Shown here: positions 17,061-25,224 of the stretch, in pieces
Layout of the letters: each line of letters begins with the position of its first letter
Numbering within the stretch: position 1 is the stretch's first letter
Assembly (NCBI RefSeq): GCF_000720115.1
Contig: NZ_JOIR01000034.1
Span: 41,987-105,986 of the forward strand
Reading direction: 5' to 3'
Length of the DNA stretch: 64,000 nucleotides
From: Streptomyces sp. NRRL F-2580
GTDB lineage: Bacteria > Actinomycetota > Actinomycetes > Streptomycetales > Streptomycetaceae
Translations under genes and position numbers: made by a program
The notes under the pieces: generated by a model
What the model was told of the DNA's origin: nothing
Databases searched by the model: none
Seen by the model: the letters and a program-made list of their open reading frames with translations, nothing else

Positions 17061-17684
17061 TCAGTACAGCTTGTTCACCGCGGTGCGCAGGACGTTCTTC
17101 CATGCGTCCACCGGCGGGGCGCCCCAGTAGCTCGACCACTCGACGAGGGTGACGGTGTCCCCGTCGCGGCCCACGCCCCACAGGTAGTTGAAGTAGGGGC
17201 GCTCCTGGGCGGCGGCGTCGACGGTGTGCATGCCCTGGAGCGTGGCACCCTCCTCCACGTTCACCACGCCGTGGTCGGATCCCGTCGCGGTGATGCCGGG
17301 CCGCTCGTTCTCGCGGCGCGGGCAGTCGGCGAAGTTGCGCCGGGCCGCGTCCGCGAATTCGACGGCCTCGGCCTCCGTCGCGAAGACCACCACCTTCTGC
17401 TGGGCGGAGGCGGTCTCCGCGGTGGAGAACTCCCGGTGCCAGACGTTGACCTCGGGAGGCTGCCAGGACCAGTCCTGCAGGCAGTTGTACCGCGAGCCCC
17501 AGCCCCGCTGGACCGGCGGGGCCGACCACCCGACGCCGTCCCCGAGGCGGATGTCGGAGATGTACAGGGTCCCCGGCCTCGGCCGCCACGGCTCGGCGCC
17601 CACCGCTGTTCCCGACATCACCACGGCCAGCACCGCGACCGCCGCCACGGCGGCCGATCCGCGCCTCACCGCACGTACCCCCAT
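17061..17684 (-). CDS. Secreted protein with possible PknH-sensor-like domain
   Basis: This is a 207-residue exported protein. The ATG at 17684 is preceded by a run of G, and a signal peptide follows (VRRGSAAVAAVAVLAVVMSG, cleavage near VGAE). The mature part has a cysteine in RYNCLQDW, the segment VVVFATEAEAVEFADAARRNF and a second cysteine in ADCPRR. This order resembles the extracytoplasmic sensor domain of mycobacterial PknH and related lipoproteins, but the match is from memory of the pattern and weak. It is monocistronic; upstream and downstream genes are unrelated. Confidence 0.6.
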   Translation of the reverse strand: MGVRAVRRGSAAVAAVAVLAVVMSGTAVGAEPWRPRPGTLYISDIRLGDGVGWSAPPVQRGWGSRYNCLQDWSWQPPEVNVWHREFSTAETASAQQKVVVFATEAEAVEFADAARRNFADCPRRENERPGITATGSDHGVVNVEEGATLQGMHTVDAAAQERPYFNYLWGVGRDGDTVTLVEWSSYWGAPPVDAWKNVLRTAVNKLY

Positions 17685-17845
17685 CTGTTCCCCCCTGAGT
17701 GTCCCGGTGTCCGCGCCCCGGACGGGACGCGGACACGCTCCAGCCTGCGCAACGCCGCCCCGGTCACGGAGGCCCTTGGAAGACGATGACCTGAATTCCC
17801 ATGGGACTGTCCAAAAAACGACAAAGACCCCAACAGGGAACCTTT

Positions 17846-18988
17846 CTACGGCGCCGGGAGTTCGGCGAAGTCCGCGACCAGGCCGCGGTGGTGGCCCGCC
17901 GTGCCGAGGGCCAGGGAGTCGGCCTTGGCCCGCTTGAGGTAGAGGTGTGCCGGATGCTCCCAGGTCATGCCGATGCCGCCGTGCAGCTGTACGCACTCCT
18001 CGGCGGCGCGGACGGCCACGCCCGAGCAGTAGGCCTGGGCCACGGCGACCGTGAGCGGCGCGTCGGGGGCCTCGGTGGCGAGGGCGTCGGCCGCGGCCCT
18101 GGCCGCCGCGCGCGCGGAGGCCACGTCGAGCCAGAGCCGGGCGAGGCGGTGCTTGAGGGCCTGGAAGGATCCGACGGGCCGGTTGAACTGGTGGCGGGTA
18201 CGGACGTGCCCGACGGTCTCCGTCAGGCACCATTCGGCCAGCCCGAGCTGCTCGGAGGCGAGCAGTCCGGCTCCGGAAAGCAGCGCTCCGGCCACCGCCG
18301 CCCGGGCTGTGGCGGGATCGGCGAGCCGGGTGCCGGCGGCCGCCCGCAGGGTGACGGTGGCGAGCGGGCGGGTCAGGTCCAGCGGGACCTGCGGGGTCAG
18401 CTCGGCGGAGGCCGCCGGGACGGCGTACAGCCCCGTGTCGGCGAGGACCAGCAGGACGTCGGCGGCCACCGCGTCCGCGACGGAGGTGACGGTGCCGGTC
18501 AGCGCCCCGCCGCCGGAGTCCCGGACCGCGGGCGGCAGGGGCGCCCCGGGCGCGAGGGTCAGCGGCACGGCCGGTACGCACACCCTGTGTCCGGAGGCCA
18601 GCTCCCGCAGCAGCGGGGTGGCCTCCGCGGTGTCGCAGCCGAGCAGGATCTCCGTGGCGAGCACGGCGCTCGTCAGGTACGGGACGGGCGCCACGGCCCG
18701 GCCCAGCTCCTCCAGGACCACGGCCGCCTCGCGGTGGCTCGCGCCCTGTCCCCCGAGCTTCTCGGGTACGAGGAGCCCGGCGGCGCCGATCCCGACGGCG
18801 AGCGTGTTCCACAGCGCCGGGTCGTGCGGCCGGCCGGTCTCGGCCCGGGCGAGGACGCTCTTCGCGTCGCAGCGGTCGGTGAGGAGGGCGCGTACGGCGG
18901 AGCGGAGCTCCTCCTCGGTCCCGGAGTAGAGCAGATCGGTCGGCGTGGTCGGCGTGGGCTGCGTTGTCGGCGTCGGCTGCGTTGTCAT
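17846..18988 (-). CDS. Acyl-CoA dehydrogenase (shorter partner)
   Basis: This is a 380-residue flavoprotein of the acyl-CoA dehydrogenase family, last in a three-gene operon. The N-terminus has a short Thr/Pro/Gln repeat before the domain starts (EELRSAVRALLTDRCD). The family C-terminal region is recognisable in HVRTRHQFNRPVGSFQALKHRLA and CVQLHGGIGMTWEHPAHLYLKRAK. The mid-domain FAD/substrate motif is poorly conserved. Paired short and long dehydrogenases like this one and its neighbour often form heteromers in CoA-ester or sterol side-chain oxidation. The start overlaps the previous stop as ATGA. Confidence 0.88.
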   Translation of the reverse strand: MTTQPTPTTQPTPTTPTDLLYSGTEEELRSAVRALLTDRCDAKSVLARAETGRPHDPALWNTLAVGIGAAGLLVPEKLGGQGASHREAAVVLEELGRAVAPVPYLTSAVLATEILLGCDTAEATPLLRELASGHRVCVPAVPLTLAPGAPLPPAVRDSGGGALTGTVTSVADAVAADVLLVLADTGLYAVPAASAELTPQVPLDLTRPLATVTLRAAAGTRLADPATARAAVAGALLSGAGLLASEQLGLAEWCLTETVGHVRTRHQFNRPVGSFQALKHRLARLWLDVASARAAARAAADALATEAPDAPLTVAVAQAYCSGVAVRAAEECVQLHGGIGMTWEHPAHLYLKRAKADSLALGTAGHHRGLVADFAELPAP

Positions 18989-20184
18989 CGGGAGAGGTCC
19001 TTCCACGCGATGTCCTTGTCGTCGCGCGGCTCGGGGGGCAGGCCGAGGACGCGTTCGGCGACGATGTTGAGGAGGATCTCGCTGGTGCCGCCCTCGATGC
19101 TGTTGCCCTTGGCGCGCAGGTAGCGGTAGCCGGCGTCGCGGCCGGTGAAGTCGACCAGTTCGGGTCGGCGCATGGTCCAGTCCTCGTACAGCAGGCCCTC
19201 CTCGCCGAGGAGTTCGACCTCCAGTCCGCTGATCTCCTGGTTGAGCCGGGCGAAGGTGAGCTTCATGCCCGATCCCTCGGGGCCTGGCTGTCCGGCGGCG
19301 AGCTGCTGGCGCAGCCGTTCCCCGGTGAGGCGGGCGACCTCGGCCTCGACCCACAGTTCCAGCAGCCGCTGGTGGAGGGCGTGGGTGCGCAGTGCGGGAC
19401 GCTCGCGCCAGGCGGTGACGACCGGTGCGATCATGCCGCCCTCGCGCGGGATGCGCATGCCGCCGATGGAGACGCGTTCGTTCATCAGGGTGGTGCGGGC
19501 GACCGCCCAGCCCTCGCCCACCGCGCCCAGGCGGTGGGTGTCGGGGATGCGGACGCCGGTGAGGAAGACCTCGTTGAACTCGGCCTCGCCGGTGATCTGG
19601 CGCAGCGGCCGGACCTCGACGCCGGGGGCGTGCATGTCGCAGAGGAAGTAGGTGATGCCCTGGTGCTTGGGGAGTCCTGGGTCGGTGCGGGCGATCAGGA
19701 TGGCCCAGCGGGCGGTGTGGGCACTGGAGGTCCACACCTTCTGTCCGTCCACGATCCAGTCGCCGGAGCCCTGCTCGCGGACCGCGCGGGTGCCGAGCGC
19801 GGCGAGGTCGGATCCGGCGCCGGGCTCGCTGAAGAGCTGGCACCAGACCTCCTCGCCGACCCACAGGGGACGCAGGAAGCGGTTCTTCTGCTCCTCCGTG
19901 CCGTACGCGAGGATCGTCGGCGCGGCCATGCCGAGCCCGATGCCGATCCGGCGCGGGTCGTTGTCGGGGGCGCCGGCGGCCTCCAGCTCGGCGTCGACGA
20001 CGGCCTGGAGGGTACGGGGTGCGCCGAGGCCGCCGAGGCCCACGGGGTAGTGGACCCAGGCGAGTCCGGCGTCGAAGCGGGCGCGCAGGAAGTCGGCGCG
20101 GTCGGTGTCGGCGGGCGGGTGGGCGGCGAGCAGGTCCCGTACCCGGGCGCGCAGGCCCTCGGCGGTGGTGGCCGCGGCGGTCAT
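18985..20184 (-). CDS. Acyl-CoA dehydrogenase (longer partner)
   Basis: This is a 399-residue acyl-CoA dehydrogenase. FAD-binding motifs are clear: WCQLFSEPGAGSDLAAL, DWIVDGQKVWTSSAHTARWAIL, and the C-terminal YLRAKGNSIEGGTSEILLNIVAERVLG, whose Glu/Gly-rich stretch normally holds catalytic or cofactor contacts. It catalyses alpha,beta-desaturation of an acyl-CoA, passing electrons to ETF. It overlaps by ATGA with both neighbours, so the three proteins should be made together. No CoA ligase or thiolase is adjacent to indicate the substrate. Confidence 0.92.
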   Translation of the reverse strand: MTAAATTAEGLRARVRDLLAAHPPADTDRADFLRARFDAGLAWVHYPVGLGGLGAPRTLQAVVDAELEAAGAPDNDPRRIGIGLGMAAPTILAYGTEEQKNRFLRPLWVGEEVWCQLFSEPGAGSDLAALGTRAVREQGSGDWIVDGQKVWTSSAHTARWAILIARTDPGLPKHQGITYFLCDMHAPGVEVRPLRQITGEAEFNEVFLTGVRIPDTHRLGAVGEGWAVARTTLMNERVSIGGMRIPREGGMIAPVVTAWRERPALRTHALHQRLLELWVEAEVARLTGERLRQQLAAGQPGPEGSGMKLTFARLNQEISGLEVELLGEEGLLYEDWTMRRPELVDFTGRDAGYRYLRAKGNSIEGGTSEILLNIVAERVLGLPPEPRDDKDIAWKDLSR

Positions 20185-21155
20185 CGCGGGTCTCCGTCCT
20201 GCGCCGGTACGACGACCAGCCGGCCGGTGGTGGTCCCGTCGGCGAGGCGCTGCACGGCGTCGGCGGCCGCGGCGAGCGGGACCCGTTCGCTGACCAGCGG
20301 TTTCACGGCGCCCTCGGCGGCGAGCCGGGTGAGCTCGGTGTGGCAGGCGAGGATGGCGGCGGGCTCCTTGGTGGCGTAGAGCCCCCAGTGCAGGCCGAGG
20401 ATGGCGTAGTTCTTCACCAGTGCGTGGTTGAGGGCGGGGGCCGGGATGGTGCCACTGGCGAAGCCGACGACGAGGATGCGGCCCTCGAAGGCCACGCATT
20501 TGGCGGAGGCGGTGTAGGAGTCGCCGCCGACCGGGTCGTAGACGACGTCGGCGCCGCGCCCGCCGGTGAACTCCTTGACGCGGGCGACGAGGTCCTCCGC
20601 CGTGCGGTCGATCACCAGGTCACAGCCGAGCTCCTCGGCGGTGCGCGCCTTGGCCTTGCCCCCGACCACCCCGATGACGGTGGCCCCGGCGGCCTTGCCG
20701 AGCTGGACGGCGGCGCTGCCGACCCCGCCGGCGGCCGCGTGCACGAGGAGGGTCTCGCCGCTCTGCAGGCGGGCGCGGCGGTGCAGGCCGAACCAGCCGG
20801 TCTGGTAGCCGATGTGCAGGGCGGCCGCCTCGGCGTCGTCGAGGCTGTCCGGGGCCGGGAGCAGGGCGGTCGCGGGCGCGGTGACGTACTCGGCGAAACC
20901 GCCGTGCGGCAGGCTCGGGTTGGCGATGACGCGGCGGCCGTCCTCGGTCTCGCCGCAGATCTCGACGCCCGGGGTGAAGGGCAGCGGGGGCCGGATCTGG
21001 TACTGGCCGCGGACGAGCAGCGCGTCGGGGAAGTTGACGTTCGCCGCGAGCACTCTGAGCCTCACCTCGCCCTCGCCGGGTACCGGCTCGGGAACCTCTT
21101 CGAGGCGCATGGCCTCGCGGGGCTCACCGGGGGTATGTACTCGCCATGCCTGCAT
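20181..21155 (-). CDS. NADPH:quinone oxidoreductase family (MDR) enzyme
   Basis: This is a 324-residue medium-chain reductase of the zinc-free quinone reductase type. Signatures: ANVNFPDALLVRGQYQ near the N-terminus, the cofactor motif LLVHAAAGGVGSAAVQLGKA, and GADVVYDPVGGDSY. It is the first gene of the operon with two acyl-CoA dehydrogenases. In such operons the enzyme may act on enoyl-CoA or quinone substrates; the exact reaction cannot be read from sequence. The ATG at 21155 lies about 45 bp from an AAGCG-N2-CGCTT operator-like site. Confidence 0.9.
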   Translation of the reverse strand: MQAWRVHTPGEPREAMRLEEVPEPVPGEGEVRLRVLAANVNFPDALLVRGQYQIRPPLPFTPGVEICGETEDGRRVIANPSLPHGGFAEYVTAPATALLPAPDSLDDAEAAALHIGYQTGWFGLHRRARLQSGETLLVHAAAGGVGSAAVQLGKAAGATVIGVVGGKAKARTAEELGCDLVIDRTAEDLVARVKEFTGGRGADVVYDPVGGDSYTASAKCVAFEGRILVVGFASGTIPAPALNHALVKNYAILGLHWGLYATKEPAAILACHTELTRLAAEGAVKPLVSERVPLAAAADAVQRLADGTTTGRLVVVPAQDGDPR

Positions 21156-21197
21156 CCGGGGCCTCCAGCCGCCGTCGAGGAATCACGCTCCGCGCGC

Positions 21198-21216
21198 ATA
21201 CTAAGCGGTCGCTTGC
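21198..21216 (-). promoter_or_regulatory. TetR-type operator AAGCG-GT-CGCTT overlapping a possible -10 box
   Basis: The inverted repeat at 21203-21214, read on the minus strand, runs directly into TAGTAT (21198-21203), a good -10 hexamer, about 43 bp before the quinone reductase start. TetR regulators of acyl-CoA dehydrogenase operons often use AAGCG/CGCTT half-sites, so repression relieved by an acyl-CoA is plausible. No TetR gene is adjacent. Confidence 0.5.
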
Positions 21217-21362
21217 CCATCTGTGAACCCATCGCCTCCGAAGGCGTGTGCATGGGGCCCGTTCGTCGTGCAGCATGTGTCCCGTAGATCAACATTGATC
21301 GACATCGTCAACAGGCAGCTGTCGCAGGGCATATGACCCGCACCATCGGGGGGACTCGCACC

Positions 21363-22532
21363 GTGAACAGAATCGGGATGAGAAGCGTGACGGCCGCGGC
21401 GGGGGCCGCCGCCGTCCTCGCAGGGCTGATCACCGCCGCCGGACCGGCCTCCGCGGCCTCCGGCGCCGCCGCGTGCAGCCCCGCCATCGAGCTGCTGCCC
21501 TCCCTCCCGGGGGTGAGCGGGGGCACGGTGGCGGGCTTCGGCACCGGCGGGCTCGTGGTCGGCGAGAGCGGCGCCCGGCCCGCCTACTGGACCGGCGCCG
21601 AGCACACGGTCCACGCCGTTCCGCTGCCCGCCGGCTTCGACCGGGGCAGCGTCAAGGCCGTCAGCGCCAAGGGGCTGATGGTGGGCACGGCCACCCGCGA
21701 CGCGGACAGGGCGAGCATCGCCTTCACCCACCAGCTGGGCGCCGCGACCTCCGAGGCCCTGACCACGGCCCTGCCCGAGTGGCAGGACGTCGGCGTCGAC
21801 GTCAACGAGTCGGGCCGGGTCGTCGCCGTGGACAACGGCGTCGCCAAGGAGTGGGTGAACGGCGAGGTCGTGCGCGAACTGCCGGTTCCCGCGGGCGAGA
21901 TCCCCGGCACCAAGATCACCTCGCTGAACGGCATCAACAAGCGGGGCGACGTCGTCGGCACGGCCACCGGCTCCTACTTCGACGCCGAGAACGACATCAT
22001 GGTCACCAAGACCTTCCCGGTCGTCTGGCCGGCCGGCGGCGGCTACCCGCCCTACAGCCTCCAGGTGTGGAACGGCTACCACTACTCGTACTCCACGATC
22101 GGCAGGGACATCGACGACCGCGGCCGCGTCGTCGGCCTGGAGGACTACTACTACCGCAACGACCCGAAGCTGACCCCGGCCGTCTGGAAGAAGCCGTACG
22201 ACGCGCTGCCCGCCGACCCGGGCCGGCTGAACGGCTACCACGACCTGGAGCTCTCGGGCAGCAGTCCCACCACGAACGTGGCCGTCGGCACCGCCACCAA
22301 CTTCGAGGAGAGCTGGCCCAACTACTTCCAGGCCGTCTACTGGCCCGGGAAGGGTGCTCCGCTGGCGCTCCCCTTCCCGGCCGGCGCCCCGGGCGCCGTG
22401 CCGCGCACCCGCGCCTTCGCCGCCACCGACGACGACCGCGTCGGCGGCACCGTCAGCGACCGGGAGACCGGGGCGAGCAGCGCCGTGATCTGGACCTGCG
22501 CGAGCAAGCAAGCGTACGCGCCGCGGAGCTGA
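21363..22532 (+). CDS. Secreted HAF-repeat-like protein
   Basis: This is a 389-residue exported protein. I chose the GTG at 21363 because a G-run (21348-21353) lies 9 nt upstream; an ATG at 21333 is possible. A signal peptide (SVTAAAGAAAVLAGLITAAG, cleavage near ASA) precedes a series of loose repeats with the core (I/V)(N/D)xxGxVVG: GLVVGESG, KGLMVGTATR, NKRGDVVGTATG, DDRGRVVGLEDY. This is the pattern of HAF repeats of unknown function. There is a Tyr-rich stretch (NGYHYSYS). Neighbours give no clue. Confidence 0.75.
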   Translation: MNRIGMRSVTAAAGAAAVLAGLITAAGPASAASGAAACSPAIELLPSLPGVSGGTVAGFGTGGLVVGESGARPAYWTGAEHTVHAVPLPAGFDRGSVKAVSAKGLMVGTATRDADRASIAFTHQLGAATSEALTTALPEWQDVGVDVNESGRVVAVDNGVAKEWVNGEVVRELPVPAGEIPGTKITSLNGINKRGDVVGTATGSYFDAENDIMVTKTFPVVWPAGGGYPPYSLQVWNGYHYSYSTIGRDIDDRGRVVGLEDYYYRNDPKLTPAVWKKPYDALPADPGRLNGYHDLELSGSSPTTNVAVGTATNFEESWPNYFQAVYWPGKGAPLALPFPAGAPGAVPRTRAFAATDDDRVGGTVSDRETGASSAVIWTCASKQAYAPRS

Positions 22533-22581
22533 TCCTGTCGGGGGCATGGTGATCTCGGCGCCCGCGCGCTATCGATGCCCC

Positions 22582-23481
22582 ATGACGGACGAGATCCCGC
22601 GCGGCCTGCCCGCGCCCCCGCCACTCGGCGCCGCCGCCCTGCCCCCCGGTACGTACGCGGGGCAGCTGGTCCTCGTGACCGGCGGCGGCACCGGGCTGGG
22701 CAAGGCCATCGCCACGGAGTTCGCGCGGCTCGGAGCCGATCTGGTGATCGCCGGCCGGCGCTCCGAGCAGCTCAAGGCGGCGCAGGAGGAGCTGGCGGCC
22801 GTACCCGGCGCGGGCCGGGTGACGGCCGCGGTCTGCGACATCCGGGACCCCGAGCGGATCGCGGAGGTGTTCGACGCGGCCGAGGCGGCCCTCGGGCCAC
22901 CGGACGTCCTGGTCAACAACGCGGCCGCGAACTTCCCCTCCCCCGCGGAGGACCTGTCGCCGAACGCCTGGCGGGCGGTGGTCGACATCACCCTGACCGG
23001 GACCTGGTTCGTGACCCGCGAGTTCGGCCGCCGCCACCTCGCCGCGGGCACCCACGGTTCGATCGTGAACATCGGTGCCTCGTACGCCTGGACGGGCGGG
23101 CCCGGCTTCGCCCACAGCGCCGCCGCCAAGGCCGGGGTGAAGAACCTGGTGGAGACGCTCGCCGTCGAGTGGGGCCCGTACGGCATCCGGATCAACGGGC
23201 TGGTGCCGGGGCTGTTCCCGCACGCCGACATGACCGAGGACATCCGCGGCGGCCTGGAGCGGGCCGCGCCCGACTCCACGGACGCCCGGCAGCCCGCGCT
23301 GCGCGTCGGCGCCCCGCGCGAACTAGGCTGGGCCGCCACGTTCCTGGCCTCGCCGTACGCCCGCTTCGTCACCGGCCACACGCTGGTGGTCGACGGCGCG
23401 AACTGGCAGCGCCGGTCGGTGGTCAATCCGGCGGTCGTCCCGGTGCGGGAGCAACTGGGGCGCGGCCCGTTCATCCCCTGA
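22582..23481 (+). CDS. Short-chain dehydrogenase, 2,4-dienoyl-CoA reductase-like
   Basis: This is a 299-residue SDR. The NADPH motif is LVTGGGTGLGKAIATEFA and the structural motif is VNNAAANFPSPAEDLSPNAW. At the catalytic site the usual YxxxK is replaced by SAAAK (GFAHSAAAKAGVKNLVETLA), as in peroxisomal and mitochondrial 2,4-dienoyl-CoA reductases, followed by VEWGPYGIRINGLVPG. That argues for reducing unsaturated acyl-CoA esters. The ATG at 22582 starts the protein; nearby acyl-CoA dehydrogenase and enoyl-CoA hydratase genes fit fatty-acid metabolism but are not in the same operon. Confidence 0.85.
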   Translation: MTDEIPRGLPAPPPLGAAALPPGTYAGQLVLVTGGGTGLGKAIATEFARLGADLVIAGRRSEQLKAAQEELAAVPGAGRVTAAVCDIRDPERIAEVFDAAEAALGPPDVLVNNAAANFPSPAEDLSPNAWRAVVDITLTGTWFVTREFGRRHLAAGTHGSIVNIGASYAWTGGPGFAHSAAAKAGVKNLVETLAVEWGPYGIRINGLVPGLFPHADMTEDIRGGLERAAPDSTDARQPALRVGAPRELGWAATFLASPYARFVTGHTLVVDGANWQRRSVVNPAVVPVREQLGRGPFIP

Positions 23482-23520
23482 GCGACGCCGATTGTCAGTG
23501 GCCGGTGCGAGGATCGGATC

Positions 23521-24324
23521 ATGTCTCTCGCCGATCTGACCCTTGACCGCTGGCGTTCGCTCGACCCGGCCGCCGCCGGCCGCCTCGCGCACGAGGCCGC
23601 CGCGCAGGTGGGCGGCCGGGTGGTGCTGCTCGACGCCGTGGAGCACCTGGGCGGGCCGCTGCACCGCGTCCGCATCGAGCGCGAGGGGCAGGAGTTCGCC
23701 CTCATACCCGGCGGGACGGTGCGGATGGGCTTCGACGCGGACGCCTTCACGGCGACGCCCGCACAGAGCGCCGACTACGCGGAGAGCATGGACGAGGGGT
23801 ACGGGTACGGCCACCCCGACCTGAAGTCCTATCTCGCCGAGGTGCTCAGCCCGCCGCGCACCGCGACGCTGGCCACCGTGCTCATGGCCGTGGAGGACGA
23901 GGCCCTGAGCGACCACCCGGCCGGCATACCGGGCGCCCTCGCGGCGCGCGGCCTGCGGATGCCCGGCGCCGACGAGTGGGAGCACGCGTGCGGGGCCGGG
24001 GCGGGGACCCTGTTCCGCTGGGGGAACGAGTGCCCCCTGGACGAGCCCTCTTACGGGGGCAGCGGCGGCGTGCGCCACGAACCGAACGCCTTCGGGCTGC
24101 ACATCGCCTACGACAGCTACGGCACGGAGCTGAGCGGGGACCCGGCCGCGGTCCACGGCGGCGACGGCGGCGAGGCCGTCTGTGGTGGATACGGCGAACT
24201 GCTCGCCTGGCTGCCGCTGGCCACCGCCAACCGCAACCCGTACATGGCGGAGTTCGTGTACGGGCCGGAGGGCGAGGGCATGTACGAGGAGTTCTCGACC
24301 CGGCCGGTGCTCAGCCTCCACTGA
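23521..24324 (+). CDS. Formylglycine-generating-enzyme-like (SUMF1-fold) protein
   Basis: This 267-residue protein has phrases typical of the FGE/sulfatase-modifying fold: EFALIPGGTVRMGF, LRMPGADEWEHACGAGAGTLFRWGNECP, EPNAFGLHIAYDSYGTEL and GGYGELLAWLPLATANRNPY. True formylglycine generators need a C-terminal redox/copper cysteine pair. Here the cysteines are in EHACGAG, GNECPL and EAVCGGYG, so a catalytic role is doubtful. No sulfatase is nearby. The 3' end overlaps the convergent enoyl-CoA hydratase gene by 14 nt. Confidence 0.7.
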   Translation: MSLADLTLDRWRSLDPAAAGRLAHEAAAQVGGRVVLLDAVEHLGGPLHRVRIEREGQEFALIPGGTVRMGFDADAFTATPAQSADYAESMDEGYGYGHPDLKSYLAEVLSPPRTATLATVLMAVEDEALSDHPAGIPGALAARGLRMPGADEWEHACGAGAGTLFRWGNECPLDEPSYGGSGGVRHEPNAFGLHIAYDSYGTELSGDPAAVHGGDGGEAVCGGYGELLAWLPLATANRNPYMAEFVYGPEGEGMYEEFSTRPVLSLH

Positions 24325-25156
24325 AGCGCGGGGGGCGGCGGCCCGCCTTGGCCCCGTAACCCTCGCGGCAGTCGTCCGAGGTGAGGGTGAGGGCCGCGGT
24401 CATCGCCACCCGGTCGAGGGCCGCGGGCAGGGCCGCGTCGGCGTACGCGTCGACCGCGCGCTTGATGCCCTGGACGGCGAGGGGCGCGTTCGCGGCGATC
24501 TCCCCGGCCAGGGCGCGGGAGGCCGGCTCCAGTTCCTCGCCGGGGACGAGCAGTTGGACCAGGTTCAGGCGCTGCGCCGTCGCCGCGTCGATCCGGCGGC
24601 CGGTCAGGGCCAGGTACTTGGCCCAGCCCGCGCCCGCCTCGCGGGCGATGCGGAGGTCGCCGCCCGCGTCCACCGCCACACCCAACCCGGCTTCGGGCAG
24701 GGCGAAGACGGCGTCCTCGGCCGCCACCCGGACGTCGGCCATCAGGGCCAGTTCGAAGCCGAAGCCGAGGCAGTAGCCCTGGACGGCGGCCACCACGGGC
24801 TGCGGAAGCCGGGCGAGGACCGCGAAGCGCTCGTGCACCCAGCGGATGCCCTCGTAGTAGTTCCGGGTGCGCTCGGCGGCGGATCCGCCCGTGATGCCAC
24901 CGCCGGGGGCGGTCACGTCGATGCCCGCGCAGAAGGCCCGGCCCTCGGCCCGCAGGAGCACCGCCCGGACGGACGCGTCGAAGCGGATCCGGTCCGCGAG
25001 CAGGCCGAGCTGGCGGGTGGACTCCCAGCTCCAGCCGTTGAGCTTGTCCGGCCGGCACAGGGTGAGGACCGCGAGGCCGTCGGCGACCTCCAGCCGGAGC
25101 CGCTCCTCACCCTCCGCGATCTCCGTGGAGATGGTGTCGATCACCGTGTCCCGCAC
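24311..25156 (-). CDS. Enoyl-CoA hydratase/isomerase family protein
   Basis: This is a 281-residue crotonase-fold enzyme with GTG start at 25156. Family signs: LAVLTLCRPDKLNGWS, GRAFCAGIDVT (oxyanion), PQPVVAAVQGYCLGFGFELALMADVRVA, FALPEAGLGVAVDAGGDLRI, and the trimer helix LTGRRIDAATAQRLNLV. Glutamates that act as acid/base in hydratases are only partly placed (LPEAGLG keeps one), so it could be an isomerase or another crotonase. A 4x8-bp tandem repeat lies just upstream of the start. Its 3' end overlaps the FGE-like gene. Confidence 0.9.
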   Translation of the reverse strand: MRDTVIDTISTEIAEGEERLRLEVADGLAVLTLCRPDKLNGWSWESTRQLGLLADRIRFDASVRAVLLRAEGRAFCAGIDVTAPGGGITGGSAAERTRNYYEGIRWVHERFAVLARLPQPVVAAVQGYCLGFGFELALMADVRVAAEDAVFALPEAGLGVAVDAGGDLRIAREAGAGWAKYLALTGRRIDAATAQRLNLVQLLVPGEELEPASRALAGEIAANAPLAVQGIKRAVDAYADAALPAALDRVAMTAALTLTSDDCREGYGAKAGRRPPRFSGG

Positions 25157-25172
25157 CCCCGGCCCGATGGCT

Positions 25173-25204
25173 GACGAACAGACGAACAGACGAACTGACG
25201 AGCC
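25173..25204. repeat. 4 x 8-bp tandem repeat (GACGAACA) upstream of the enoyl-CoA hydratase gene
   Basis: Units GACGAACA, GACGAACA, GACGAACT and GACGAGCC run head to tail. The block lies 17-48 bp upstream of the hydratase start on the minus strand, in the promoter position. The end forms a small hairpin CTGACG-AGC-CGTCAG (25195-25209). A similar 4x8 array occurs at 37588-37619. Confidence 0.7.
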
Positions 25205-25224
25205 GTCAGACTAGGGGTGGCGGG

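Noticed and set aside
17846..21155. The acyl-CoA dehydrogenase operon as part of a sterol degradation or polyketide cluster
   Set aside because: No monooxygenase, ligase, ketosynthase or related gene is adjacent; the operon is only three genes long.
22582..23481. Loss of the SDR catalytic Tyr as a sign of an inactive enzyme
   Set aside because: SxxxK with the surrounding sequence is normal for 2,4-dienoyl-CoA reductases.
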